From: Triticum aestivum
Taxonomy: Eukaryota; Streptophyta; Magnoliopsida; Poales; Poaceae
NCBI RefSeq assembly: GCF_018294505.1
Contig: NC_057809.1
Coordinates: 422,676,233-422,740,232, forward strand
Length of the DNA: 64,000 nt
Reading direction: 5' to 3'
Below the pieces are notes generated by a model. That model saw only the letters and a program-made list of their open reading frames with translations. It was not told the origin of the DNA and ran no database searches. Within the stretch, counting starts at the first letter, position 1. The number at the start of each line of letters is the position of its first letter. This document shows, one piece after another, positions 1 through 10,614 of the stretch. The position numbers and the translations under genes were made by a program.

Positions 1-851
1 CAATCCCGATAGGAGCTGCACATATCTCATTCTCAGGGCAACACGGGATGAGCACTCCGTACAACTAAAACCAGCCCTAAAGTTTCCCCGAGGTGGCGCT
101 GCAAAGGAATCTAGTTCGGACCAACACTTAGAGAAGNNNNNNNNNNNNNNNNNNNNNNNNNNNNNNNNNNNNNNNNNNNNNNNNNNNNNNNNNNNNNNNN
201 NNNNNNNNNNNNNNNNNNNNNNNNNNNNNNNNNNNNNNNNNNNNNNNNNNNNNNNNNNNNNNNNNNNNNNNNNNNNNNNNNNNNNNNNNNNNNNNNNNNN
301 NNNNNNNNNNNNNNNNNNNNNNNNTAAAGATGACCCTCGGGAGCACGGCTCCCCAAGGGAAAAGTAGGTGGTGGTGAGCCAAATGTAAAACCAAGGTTGG
401 GCCTTGCTGGAGGAGTTTTATTCAAAGCGAACTCTCAAGGGGTTCCCATAACACCCAACCGCGTAAGGAACGCAAAATCAAGGAGCATAACACCGGTATG
501 ACAGAAACTAGGGTGGCAAGAGTGGAACAAAACACCAGGCATAAGGCCGAGCCTTCCACCCTTTACCAAGTATATAGATGCATTAATTAAAATAATAGAT
601 ATTGTAATATCCCAACATATCCATGTTCCAAACATGGAACAAACTTCATCTTCACCTGCAACTAGGAACACTATAAGAGGGGTTGAGCCAAAGCGGTAAC
701 ATAGCCAAACAACGGTTTGCTAGGAAGGTTGGTTAGAGGCTTGACATGGCAATATGGGAGGCATGATATAACAAGTGGTAGGTAGCGCGACATAGTGGTA
801 GAACGAACAACTCGCAAGCAAAGATAGAAGTGATTTCAAGGGTATGGTCAT
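1..851 (-). mobile_element. H1 LARD-like LTR, segment 4 of 4
   Basis: This stretch is the reverse complement of about 31490-32177, so it is a minus-strand copy of the same long non-coding repeat. It contains no credible gene. It continues past the left edge of the window: base 1 corresponds to about 32177 in the plus-strand copy H2, and H2 runs roughly 900 bases further. The right end (847-851, gtcat) is where F1 inserted. In the element's own direction this is the last of four pieces, after 29518-30111, 21474-22669 and 10615-11560. The family name is uncertain. The overall size suggests a LARD with LTRs of about 4.5 kb, such as Sukkula, but that is an inference. Confidence 0.75.
137..324. 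other. assembly gap (188 N)
   Basis: A run of 188 undetermined bases. The flanking bases align to 32045-32051 and 32011-32018 of the plus-strand copy H2, where only about 26 bases separate the same anchors. The stated gap length is therefore probably wrong, or H1 holds an extra insertion here. Open frames running through the N run are meaningless. Confidence 0.98.
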
Positions 852-1326
852 TGTCGATGTCAAAACCGGCGGATCTCGGGTAGGGGGTCCCGAACTGTGC
901 ATCTAAGGCGGATGGTAATAGGAGGCAGGGAACACGATGTTTTACCCAGGTTCGGGCCCTCTTGATGGAGGTAAAACCATACGTCCTGCTTGATTTATTC
1001 TTGATGATATGAGTATTACAAGAGTTGATCTACCACGAGATCGGAGAGGCTAAACCCTAGAAGCTAGCCTATGGTATGATTGTATGTTGTCCTACGGACT
1101 AAAACCCTCTGGTTTATATAGACACCGGAGGGGGCTAGGGTTACACAAGGTCGGTTACAATGGAGGAGATATACATATCCGTATTGCCTAAGCTTGCCTT
1201 CCACGCCAAGTAGAGTCCCATCCGGACACGAGACGAAGTCTTCAATCTTGTATCTTCATAGTCCAACAGTCCGGCCAAAGGATATAATCCGGCTGTCCGG
1301 AGACCCCCTAATCCAGGACTCCCTCA
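852..1326 (-). repeat. F1 3' LTR (complete, 475 bp)
   Basis: Runs tgtcgatgtc...actccctca, that is TG...CA, and aligns along its whole length with the F2 LTRs at 11561-12033 and 21003-21473. It contains the reverse complement of a TATA-like tatataaacc motif around 1116-1126, which would serve minus-strand transcription. Confidence 0.92.
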
Positions 1327-1340
1327 GTAGCCCCGAACCA
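1327..1340 (-). other. F1 polypurine tract
   Basis: gtagccccgaacc directly abuts the inner edge of the 3' LTR. Read on the minus strand it is a purine-rich run, the expected position for plus-strand DNA priming. The equivalent in F2 is at 12034-12047. Confidence 0.7.
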
Positions 1341-1649
1341 GGCTTCAATGACGATGAGTCCGGTGCGCGGTGTTCTCTTCGGCATTGCAAGGCGGGTTCT
1401 TCTCCAATTTTCAAGTGTTCGTAAGCAGTGTCCGGCTCCATAAATGTTGAACCTCTTGGCTTCTGTGCCCAATAAGGGCTTTCTCCCACACGTCGAATGA
1501 ATACGAGGTGCCAGGGCGTTTTTACATTCGCCCCCCTAGCCAGATAAATAAATTGTCTATTAAAGGGATGGGGATTCTTAGATCCGATCCATACCATCCT
1601 CCCCCAGCGAGAATCCATCAGAGCGCATTTCTGAAAGATCCATTCCAGC

Positions 1650-4426
1650 ATGGTCGACCTCCGCAGCTCCTCCTCCCACCCCCGTAGCCCTAAGCCCGGT
1701 GATTGGGAGAGGTGTTTAGTCCCGCACAGTCGATTAGTCGAACTTCAGACTAAGGGATTTCTCCCTCCGGCGTATATGGTGCCCGTTCGAGCTGGGCTTG
1801 CCACCTACAATGGCGGGGAGCAAGCGAAGAGCTTTCCCTGTCCCTCCATGGGGGAACGGGTTTGCCTTGTTCCTTATTTACTAAGGGGACTCCGATTTCC
1901 AATTCATCTTCTTTCTCCGCGGGCTCCTGGAGTTCTACGGCCTCCAATTACACAATCTCACCCTGCCTCCATTCTACATATCGCCGGCTATGTTGCTCTC
2001 TGCGAGTTGTTCCTGGGCTGTGAGGCTCACTTCGAGCTGTGGAAAAGGCTATTTTGCCTCGTCCCTCGCATACAGAGGAGATCACTTTATCAAGTGGGCG
2101 GAGCCGAAATATAGTGCATCGCCGATACCGGATACCTGTCCAGTACCCCGAAGAAGTCGTCCGAAGACTGGCCTTCAGAATGGTTTTATATGGAGGACGT
2201 TCCCCTTCCGGACCCTGTTCAGCGGGGTCTTCCTGAGTTCAACAATGCTCCTCTGAAGAAGCGCCGAAGTTGGCGCCTACGGAGCCCCCAGGCGGAAGAC
2301 AACGGAGAAGTCCTCTATCTGATGAACCGGATCAAAGCACCGGCTCAATCAGGATTGACAATAATCGAAGTTATGTCGATTTGCATAATGCAGGAAGTGC
2401 AGCCACTTCAATATCGTGGGCACCCCTTGTGGTGTTATAACGGGGCGGATGACGCCACCCGCTGCGCGCGTATGGGTCCGGATAATGCTGCCGCTCTAGC
2501 GAAAATTCTGTCCGAACTGTTCAAGGGTGAGGAAGAGGAGTTCACCCGCATCAAGCCACGAGATGGATTCTCCATGTACAATCCTCCAAGCTGGGTAAGT
2601 TATATCTCCATGCTACCATTTTTCCCACATTCTTTGTCGTAAGTATTCACCTGGCCACTTTGCGGCAGGAACTGCGAAAAGCCATAAAGGAGGTCAGCAG
2701 CCCTTCTCCACAACCAGAGGACCCTGACCGGGCCCTCGACTCCGGACTTGAAGAAGATTCAGTTATATTCGTGGAGCTGATAGACCGACAGTTCTATCAG
2801 TTAAGCTGCGACGATGCCATGGTGGCCATTACGGCCGACTATCCCGGACTGCTCCCTGCATCGCAAGTAAGAAAAACCAAAAATCCCAACTCCAAAACTA
2901 GGATCCCCTTTTAGGCACTTCACCCACCATATACACATGGCATCTTTTACAGGGAAGGCATTCGGGACGCCCTGCCGAACCTGCAGCAACTCGCCAACAA
3001 GAGGCACCGAGGCCGGATAGGCCAAAAAGGAAGGCGGTCAGGACGGAGACACTGGCGCAAAGATATGAGAAAAACCCCGCTCCGTGGTTGTCGTCTTTCT
3101 CAAAATGTAATAATGCCCGTGTTTCTTTAACAGAAAAAACGCTCGTTGGAATATGTCCGGCGATGTTGCCAATCACGCTTCCACCAGTCGGGCGCCAGGA
3201 CCGGACATGGAGGCAGAAGCCGATATGGGGCAGGCGCCGGATAATCCCCCTACAGAGGATGCAGATAGATTATCCGCTACAAACTGAAAAGTGGAAAGCG
3301 CCATGAATCATAGGCACCGTCGGGCCGTACTCTGTGACGCTTGTTTCTTACCAGAGGCGTTTGACGCCTTCAATTCTGGAGAGGCGTACCTCCGTGCTGC
3401 TCAAGACTGTCTAGCCAGAGCCACGGATCAGTATGTAAAGGATGTACGGGTGAGTAAATCTGACGATTTATATGTATCAGTAGCCCCTGAGACTTGAAAC
3501 AGTTAGCAGAACTGATTTAAGGATCATCTTTATTGTGCAGGTTCTTACAGAGAAGAATACTAGGCTGTCACAGGAGCTAGAGGAATGCAAGACCCAACTA
3601 CGGGCTGCTGTGGCCGCCTTGCAGGAACCGAAAAAGTCACCTGCTGGTAATATTTACTTTAAAGAATGATGGTTACCATATAACGTGCGGCATGGCTGAA
3701 GATCTAACAACAAATGTTGCAGATGAATCCGGAGAGAATCCGGAGGACCAGCATGTTATGCGACAGCTAGAGGCTGGCAAACGCATGCTGACTGAGGTTA
3801 GGCGGGAGAAAAACAATCTCCAAGACGCCAATATTAAGCTGAACGTGTAACTAAAAGACGTTTAGGGCCAGCTTGCAGACTCCGAGAAGGAGATTAAGCG
3901 GCTTCGGCGCGACATTTTTAGTAAGTGCTTGAACGAATCCTTATAAAGGAGTTCGGCAAAGAAGCCGACTAACAACGTTATGTTTGTAGGTGTGCTGACG
4001 GGTCATCCCGTGGAGGAAATGCCCGGGTCTGCGGGTGATCTTCTGCCCGAGCTGTCACATCTGCACGAACAAGTTTGGCAGGTGATGCAGGGTGTTGCCC
4101 AGGCCTTGTGGCCGTCCGTCTCCCTGCCAGAGGGCGTCGCCGAGCTTGCGGAGAAGCTCAAGGGAGCACGGCGGTGCTTCCGATTATGGAAGATATCAGC
4201 CTGCCGATAGGGTGCCAGAGAAGCCTGGGCCATGGTGAAGACGTGGTATACTAAGACAGACCCAAATCACATGGCCGAGGTCGGACCTGTGGGGCCCGAC
4301 GGGAAAGAGATCCCCGTTAGCTTAGTTTATGGGCAAGTAGAATTAGCCGCAAAGTATTCTCAACAGGATTGTAAGTTTGACCACCTGTTGGATGGTATAG
4401 AAGAGGAATTTAGTCAGTCTGCATGA
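1650..4426 (+). pseudogene. F1 antisense gene, plant transposon protein (multi-exon)
   Basis: A gene on the strand opposite to gag-pol, between the integrase end and the 3' LTR. It begins MVDLRSSSSHPRSPKPGDWE. The first exon (to about 2595) resembles the 'putative gypsy-type transposon' domain (Transposase_28, PF04195, from memory), with blocks such as YMVPVRAGLATYNGGEQ and ASILHIAGYVALCELFLG. Clear splice-like borders follow: donor gtaagt at 2596 and acceptor ttgcggcag near 2668; donor gtaagaa near 2868 and acceptor ttttacag near 2952; a further acceptor ttaacag near 3132; then exons with coiled-coil character, and a last exon from about 3990 ending EEEFSQSA. In-frame stops and frame changes are present, for example taa and tag within 3840-3870 where F2 has sense codons. 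The N-terminal fold assignment is by eye. Function unknown. F2 and F3 carry the equivalent gene. Confidence 0.7.
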
Positions 4427-5242
4427 CTATGTAATTAAGGTGACATGTATAATGCCTTCTAGCCGGATTATAGATCATTTGTCGTTGCGGACCTTTTCGC
4501 TTCAACCTCCGGGCTCAATAGTCCGGAGTGTATCCGAATACCCGCTTAGTTATATAAGAACCGGGGTATGCGTGGAGACCAGGCATAGGGGTCATTAGTG
4601 CTTTATCAGACAAGTGCCCAACTAGTTATGTTATATTACATGGGTAGTAAGAAACATCTTCCAGGGAGAATAGTTCCGTTAAGGGTTCCTTTCCCTGGGT
4701 AAGCATGCCCTAAAGTGCATGTCCGTACTGCGATAGGAAACGCAGGAAAAACATCTGGGGCAGATATGGACAATAACTAAAAATCATCTTTTGTTCACCG
4801 ACCGAATATTCCCTTAAGAACGCTAGCTTTCGTCTTCACCCAGTCTGAGGTACACATCCGGCTGACCCGGTAGTAACAATCGCAGAGGTGCTCCCCTTAT
4901 GCCCTAGCCGAATTAACGGGAACGTAGGGCAAAAATACAAGAGCCAGGCAACCCAGCTTGGCCAAAACTTAAGTCATATCGATGCATATAATGGTGAAAA
5001 AGTTACATGCGGAAGTATAACACATGTGTGGGACATGAGGCCCAGATAAATAATTTAAGCTTCTGTGAAAGAAGCCCCCATGTGTGAAGAGTGCGGCTAG
5101 CGCATCTGTAATGTGCAGGCCAGGCACAAGGTGACCCTTGAAGGCCTAGAGAAATAATAAAAGAAAGAAAGAAAGAGAAACAAGAGAGATAATGTATATA
5201 CAGAAAATGGACAAAGGGAGGGGACTAACATAGAGTCCGGTG
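4427..5242. other. F1 spacer between the two convergent gene ends
   Basis: About 0.8 kb with no supported open frame. It separates the 3' end of the plus-strand antisense gene from the 3' end of the minus-strand pol. Segments such as 4790-4930 are almost identical to 15400-15540 in F2, so it is a regular part of the family. It may carry 3' ends for both transcripts, but I see no specific signal I would call. Confidence 0.6.
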
Positions 5243-6630
5243 CTAGGCGTAGAATCTTCGGAGCCTAGCCGCGTTCCATGGGTTCGGCTCGAGTCGACTA
5301 GTCGATGCATCCCGCAGTCGGTACGCTCCATCGGTCAAAACTTGGTCAATAATGAAGGGACCTTCCCATTTGGGCTCGAGCTTGTTCTTTTTCTTATCCG
5401 GCAGGCGTAGAACTAGTTCGCCAACGTTATAAGTTTTGGCCCATACTTCTCTGCTTTGGTATCTGCGAGACTGTTGCTGATAAATGCGGAACGGGCTTTG
5501 GCTATGTCGCGCTCCTCCTACAGGGTGTCCAAACTGTCCTGCGATCGAGCTCGGCTTCTCTTTCTTCGTACATGCGCACTCGAGGTGAGTCATGAATTAT
5601 GTCACAGGGCAAGACTGCCTCTGCGCCGTACACCATACAGAAGGGTGTATATCTGGTATTACGATTCGGCGTGGTCCGCAGCCCCCAGAGTGCGGAGTTG
5701 AGCTCCTCTACCCAGTGTGTGTTAAGGAGCGCACTAATCTGGGTTTAATGCCGCTCATTATAAGACCGTTTGCTCGCTCGACTTGACTGTTGGTTTATGG
5801 GTGATAGACTGAAGCATAATCGAGCTTGATGCCCATTTTGCTGCACCAGAGTTTTACCTCGTCGACCGTGAAGTTTGTGCCATTATCAGTGATGATGCTA
5901 TGGGGGACGACATAACGGTGTACAACCCCGGATACGAAGTCTATCACCGGTCCGGATTCGGCTATTTTAACAGGTTTGGCCTCTATCCATTTGGTGAATT
6001 TATCCACCATGACCAATAAGTATTTTTTCTTGTGGGTTCCCCCTTTAAGGGGTCCAACCATGTCAAGCCCCCAGACCGCAAAGGGCCATGTAATGGGGAT
6101 TGTTTGGAGCGCGGTGGGTGGCATGTGGCTTTGATTTGCAAAGAGCTGGCAACTGGCGCAGCATTGGACCAAGTCCTGTACATCTGCCCGGGCCGTTGGC
6201 CAATAGAATCCTGTACGGAAGACCTTGCTTACAAGAGCCCGGGCTGCAGCGTGATGACCGCCGAGTCCGGCGTGAATTCTGCCAAAAGATTTCGTCCTTC
6301 CTCTTCGGAGATGCACCTTTGAAGAACTCCAGTAGTGCTTTTTTTTGTACAATTCTCCCTCATGGACCCTGTAGGCCTTGGATCGCTGCACTATGCAGCG
6401 TGCCTCATTTTGGTCCTCCGGAAGTTCCTGTCTAGTTAGGTAGGCCAGGAATGGTTCTGTCCACGGGGCAATAACGGCCATTATTTCGTGGGTTGAAGGT
6501 GTTATTTCGGTGGCGGAGCCTCCTATTGTGTCAGAGAGTTCGGTATCGGGTATTTTGGCCGGGTCTGGACTGTTGTTACCGGTGTCCCGTTCCCATACTA
6601 TGGATGGCTTGAACAGGCTTTCCAAAAATA
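5243..6630 (-). pseudogene. F1 integrase (broken)
   Basis: Codes for the DNA-joining enzyme that inserts the element. Visible on the minus strand are an HHCC zinc-binding region (about 6136-6277, HAGLGGHHAAARALV ... CCASCQLF), and core blocks WGLDMVGPL, MVDKFTKWIEA and IITDNGTNF carrying two of the three catalytic acidic residues. The third (Glu, in VERANG) lies after an in-frame TAA at 5795-5797, where F2 has a Gln codon. Further frame changes follow. The C-terminal part (5243-5593) has the GELVLRLPDKKKNKL and PKWEGPFIIDQVL type of chromatin- and DNA-binding tail. It is the 3' end of pol, and the TAG at 5243-5245 is probably the natural stop. Confidence 0.85.
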
Positions 6631-6639
6631 TGTTGGGGG

Positions 6640-7114
6640 CGACCGCATCACGTTTTGCGCCGATGCGGGCAAGGATATCCGCCGCCTGATTGTTTTCCCG
6701 AGCCACATGGTGAAATTCGAGCCCCTCGACCCGAGCTGACATTTTTAGGACGGCATTTCGATAGGCCACCATTTTAGGATCCTTGGCGTCAAAGTCTCCA
6801 TTTATTTAGGATATTGCAAGGTTTGAATCCCCACACACCTCTAGGCGTTGAATGCCCGTGGAGACTGCCATCCGAAGACCATGCAACAGAGCTTCGTATT
6901 CGGCTGCATTGTTGGAGTCTGTATACAATATTTGCAATACGTACTGAATGGTATCTCTGGTTGGGGACATCAGGACAACGCCAGCCCCTAGAGTAGCCAG
7001 CATTTTAGAACCGTCGAAGTGCACGATCCAATTGGAGTATACATCGTACTCTTTAGGTAGTTCGGCCTCCGTCCATTCGGCGACGAAGTCGGCCAATACT
7101 TGCGACTTAATGGC
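6640..7114 (-). pseudogene. F1 second RNase H domain (aRNH-type)
   Basis: A second RNase H, downstream of the usual one. Visible blocks are IVHFDGSKM, NNAAEYEALLHGLRMA, RLEVCGDSNLAIS and NNQAADILARIG, which give a D-E-D-D set of metal-binding residues. Two RNase H domains in one Gypsy polyprotein are a known mark of the Tat lineage. A TAA at about 6806 interrupts the frame (F2 has Gln there), and two successive TGA codons at 7115-7120 separate it from the RT part. Confidence 0.8.
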
Positions 7115-7117
7115 TCA

Positions 7118-8448
7118 TCAAGGTTTGTATGTTATGTCGAACGGGAGGAGCTCAATGGCCCATTTGGCAATCCGGACCGTAGCGTCGCGGTTGTTTATAA
7201 TATCATTAAGTGGCACTTCCAAGGCTACTGTAATCGAACACTCTTGAAAGTAGTGTCGCAGCTTCCGCGATGCCATGAATACCGCATATGCTATCTTTTG
7301 GTATTGCGGGTACCGTGATTTGCATGGAGTGAGGACAGTGGATACATAGTATACCGGCTTTTGAAGAGGGAATTTATGTCCGTCCGCTTCCCGTTCGACA
7401 ACGAGCACCGCGCTTACAACTTGATGACTTGCCGCAATGTACAACAACATTGGTTCGTCGATGTTTGGCGCGGCAGGATTGGGTTGGTTGCCAAGGTGAT
7501 CTTTATTTGTTCCAATCCGGTTGTGGCCGCGTCCGTCCACTCGAAGTGTTTGGTGCGTCGAAGGAGGCGATAAAGGGGTAAAGCCTTTTCTCCTAAGCGG
7601 GAGATAAAGCGGCTTAGAGCCGCCACGCATCCAGTTAACTTCTGGATTTGTTTGAGGTCTGTTGGGGTAGCCAACTGTGACAAAGCTCGGATTTTGGCCG
7701 GATTAGCTTGAATACCTCTACTGGAGACAATGAAACCCGGGAGCTTTCCGGCTGGTACGCCGAAAACGCATTTTTCCGAATTGAGCTTGATGTCGTATGT
7801 TCGGAGGTTGTCGAATGTGTGCCTCAAGTCGTCTATCAAAGAGTCAACGTGTTTGGTTTTGACGACCACATCGTTTACGTATGCCTCTACTGTTTTGCCG
7901 ATTTGTTTCTCCAGACATGTCTGAATCATGCGCTGATATGTTGCGCCAGCGTTTTTGAGCCCAAAAGGCATTGTGTTAAAACAGAAGGGATCGTATGGTG
8001 TGATGAATGTCGTTGCGGCTTGGTCGGACTCCGCCATCTTGATTTGATGGTAACCAGAGTATGCGTCGAGGAAACACAATGACTTGTGTCCTGCGGTAGC
8101 ATCAATGATTTGATCGATGCGTGGGAGGGGGAAGGGATCCTTTGGGCAAGCTTTATTGAGGTCTTTGAAATCGACACAAAGGCGCCAGGATTTGTCCTTC
8201 TTTGGTACCATCACCAGGTTTACTAGCCAGTCCGGGTGTTTTATTTCTCTGATGAATCTGGCCTCCAATAACTTGGCTAGTTCCTCTCCCATGGCATGTC
8301 TCTTAGGTTCGGAGAAACGCCGAAGAGTTTGCTTGACCGGCTTGAATCCCTTTAGGATATTGAGGCTATGCTTGGCCAGCCTGCGTGGGATTCCTGGCAT
8401 GTCTGAGGGATGCCAGGCGAATATGTCCCAGTTCTCGCGCAGGAACTC
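7118..8448 (-). pseudogene. F1 reverse transcriptase and first RNase H
   Basis: Reverse transcriptase with motifs LVMVPKKDKSWRLCVDF, CFLDAYSGYHQIKM and FNTMPFGLKNAGATYQRM. The active-site box reads EAYVNDVVVKT: the first Asp of the usual YVDD is Asn (codon aac on the minus strand, near 7871). This change alone should abolish polymerization. The RNase H-like part (7118-7450) contains PMLLYIAASHQVVSAVLV and VYYVSTVLTP. The two parts are in different frames, with a frame change near 7480. The upstream limit is an in-frame TGA at 8449-8451 and the downstream limit a TGA at 7115-7117. Both stops are also present in F2. Confidence 0.88.
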
Positions 8449-8451
8449 TCA

Positions 8452-9326
8452 TAGTGCGGCGTCCACAGCGGGGTTTAACTGTGCCCCGATGGAGGCTGTT
8501 TTTGTAGGGTCTGTTGGGTGGACTTGGAATTTGACTATTTCATCCGCTGGTTCAAAAGAGGTGGACTTGGATCTCTTGTCGAGTATCACGTCATCCATGT
8601 CCACTGTGGAGTGTAGCGTGGTTAATTCCTCGGCCGAGAGGGCTTCGGATAATGCCTCGAGGGCCAGTGCGACTGTTTTGTTTTCGGCACGGAGTGCTAT
8701 GTCCGGATCGCTGGCGAGAGTGATGATTCCATAGGGCCTGGCATTTTGAGCTTCATGTACCCGTAATGGGGTACAGCTTGGAAGATTATGAACGCCTCCC
8801 ATCCTAAAAGAGCGTGATAAGCACTGCTGAACGGGGCCACTTGGAATGTAATTTCTTCGGACCTGTAATTATCTGGCATGCTGAATACCACATCTAGTGT
8901 GATTTTCCCAGCACAGCGTGCTTCCCGACTAGGGATGATTCCTCTAAAGGTTGTGCTACTTTGCTCAATGCGGTTCCAGTCTATTTCCATCTTTTGAAGC
9001 GTTTCCTTATAGATGAGGTTTAATCCGCTGCCGCCATCCATGAGTACTTTGGTGAGTCGAAAGCCGTCCACGATTGGACCGATGACCAGTGCGGCTGGTG
9101 CTCGGGCTATTCGGAATTTAGGTTCGTCACTAGCATTGAAGGTAATAGCCGTGTCACTCCATGGATTTATTGCTGCTATGTGGCAGATTTCGGCCATGCT
9201 GCGGAGTGTTCGCTTGCGCCTATGATTTGACGCGAAGGTCTCAAAGACTGTTAACATTGTATTGTTATCCACGGGATGGTGCTCTGTGGTATTTGGGAGA
9301 AGAAGATCCTCACCACTTTTGGCCAC
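8452..9326 (-). pseudogene. F1 aspartic protease region
   Basis: Retroviral-type aspartic protease with the active-site box VLMDGGSGLNLIY (near 9030) and a downstream HALLGWEAF (family usual GREAF). It follows gag after a single in-frame TAG at 9327-9329, with no change of frame across it. There is a frame change near 8750, so the C-terminal part (8449-8802) is read in another frame, and it ends at the TGA shared with F2. Confidence 0.82.
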
Positions 9327-10369
9327 CTACCGGAGTATCCAACATGCTTGAAGGCTGTGCGTTGGTATTGTATCTGTTGTACTATGAATTTTGCAAGGTC
9401 CGTTGAGCCATCCCTCCATTACGATTGCATGCCCTGTAGAGGGTTTTTGCTTTTTGGTAGTTGACCCGGGTGTATTGTGATAATGCACCCTTTTATTTCG
9501 GAATAGGTTTGTATTCAGGGCCGGATTATCCCAAAAGTTTGTTTCGGTTTTCCAGGCACTTTCCATCGCACAGTACTTTCGTACTATGGACACCAAGTCA
9601 GCGAAGCGTGTTATCTCACGGTGATTTATGGCGTTAAGGATTCTCTTGTCCATGCAATTATTGCAAAAAAATAGGATTGCGTCTTCCTCGCGACATTCCT
9701 TAACCTTGTTCATTGCAAGGAGGAATCTGGCCCAATAGTGATGTATTGTTTCCTGGGGCTCTTGCCTGATGTGGGAAAGATCGCTTATGTTTGGGTGGGT
9801 GGGTGAATTGAATCCGAACCCTTACCTGATTTGGGATCCAGGGGCCGAGGAGTTTCCAATTTTATAAGTTTCGGTTCCGGGGTGTTACCCGATAATCCTG
9901 GCCCACTGCCTGACTCTAAGTTCAGGGATTGGATGTTGTCCTCCCACGAACGGGTGTCCGGCTTGGAGAGCTCGGGAATCCAGACATAGTTGGTCCTCAA
10001 GATAGAGGAAAGGTCGTCGCATTGTTCCTCCACCGCTGCAATATGATGGGTGACCGGTGGACAGTTAATCTCCCTTTGATCGGGTTTAAGCACAATCCGA
10101 TCATAGTCCGTAGCGACTCCCAAGGCGGCGATGTGATCCAAGAGCTCATTTAAGGAGGCGAGCTCCATTGGATCCATCTGTTCGACGAGTGCCGATTTGA
10201 CGTGGAGGCTGTTTTCGATGACCCGAGAAGTCATAGTTGGCGCGGCGGCCGAACAGGTGGTCATGATGAAACCGCCTAGCCGGAGAGTTTGGCCGACAGC
10301 CAAAGCTCCCCCAACAGTAGTACCGTCTTTAAAGACGAAACGAGACACCCTTCCTTCTGGCGACGGCAC
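9327..10369 (-). pseudogene. F1 gag
   Basis: Capsid-type protein in two pieces. The N-terminal part is 9785-10369, with FKDGTTVGGALAVGQTLRLGG and MDPMELASLNELLD. The C-terminal part is 9327-9713, with CREEDAILFFCNNCMDKRI and ITRFADLVSIVRKYCAMESA. A frame change lies between 9714 and 9784, and F2 keeps the same region open. Gag forms the virus-like particle in the cytoplasm. The start lies just inside the primer site; the exact ATG is uncertain. Confidence 0.8.
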
Positions 10370-10376
10370 AGAGGAA

Positions 10377-10395
10377 CTCTCAATGAAAGCACCAA
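10377..10395 (-). promoter_or_regulatory. F1 primer-binding site
   Basis: ctctcaatgaaagcaccaa on the plus strand, directly next to the 5' LTR, reads ttggtgctttcattgagag in element sense. The same sequence is next to the 5' LTRs of F2 and F3. I do not recognise the priming tRNA. Confidence 0.8.
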
Positions 10396-10614
10396 TATCG
10401 GTGTCAAAACCGGCGGATCTCGGGTAGGGGGTCCCGAACTATGCGTCTAAGGCAAATGGTAACAGGAGGCAGGGAACAAGATGTTTTACCCAGGTTCGGG
10501 CCCTCTTGATGGAGGTAAAACCCTACATCCTGCTTGATTTATTCTTGATGATATGATTATTACAAGAGTTGATCTACCATGAGATCGGAGAGGCCAAACC
10601 CTAGAAGCTAGCCT
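10396..10614 (-). repeat. F1 5' LTR, truncated to about 219 bp
   Basis: Matches the first part of the F-family LTR (tatcggtgtcaaaaccggcg, with the terminal TG changed to TA) and stops abruptly after gctagcc, where LARD-like sequence resumes. About 255 bp of LTR, the target duplication and a few target bases are missing, so a deletion spanned the right junction. Confidence 0.88.

Larger units (their letters stand above)
852..10614 (-). mobile_element. F1, degraded Gypsy (Tat-like) retrotransposon
   Basis: Minus-strand LTR element. From high to low coordinate it has a truncated 5' LTR, primer site, gag, protease, RT with RNase H, a second RNase H, integrase, a spacer, an antisense multi-exon gene on the plus strand, a polypurine tract and a 3' LTR. 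The domain order and the two RNase H domains fit the Tat lineage of Gypsy. LTR and coding sequence resemble what I know as the Fatima group, but that name is untested. Stops and frameshifts break every coding region. The 5' LTR and a few bases of the target are deleted at the right end, so only the left half of the target duplication (gtcat, 847-851) can be read. The element interrupts the LARD-like copy H1. Confidence 0.9.

Noticed and set aside
111..425. Open frames of 88-104 codons
   Set aside because: They run through the N gap and have no content.
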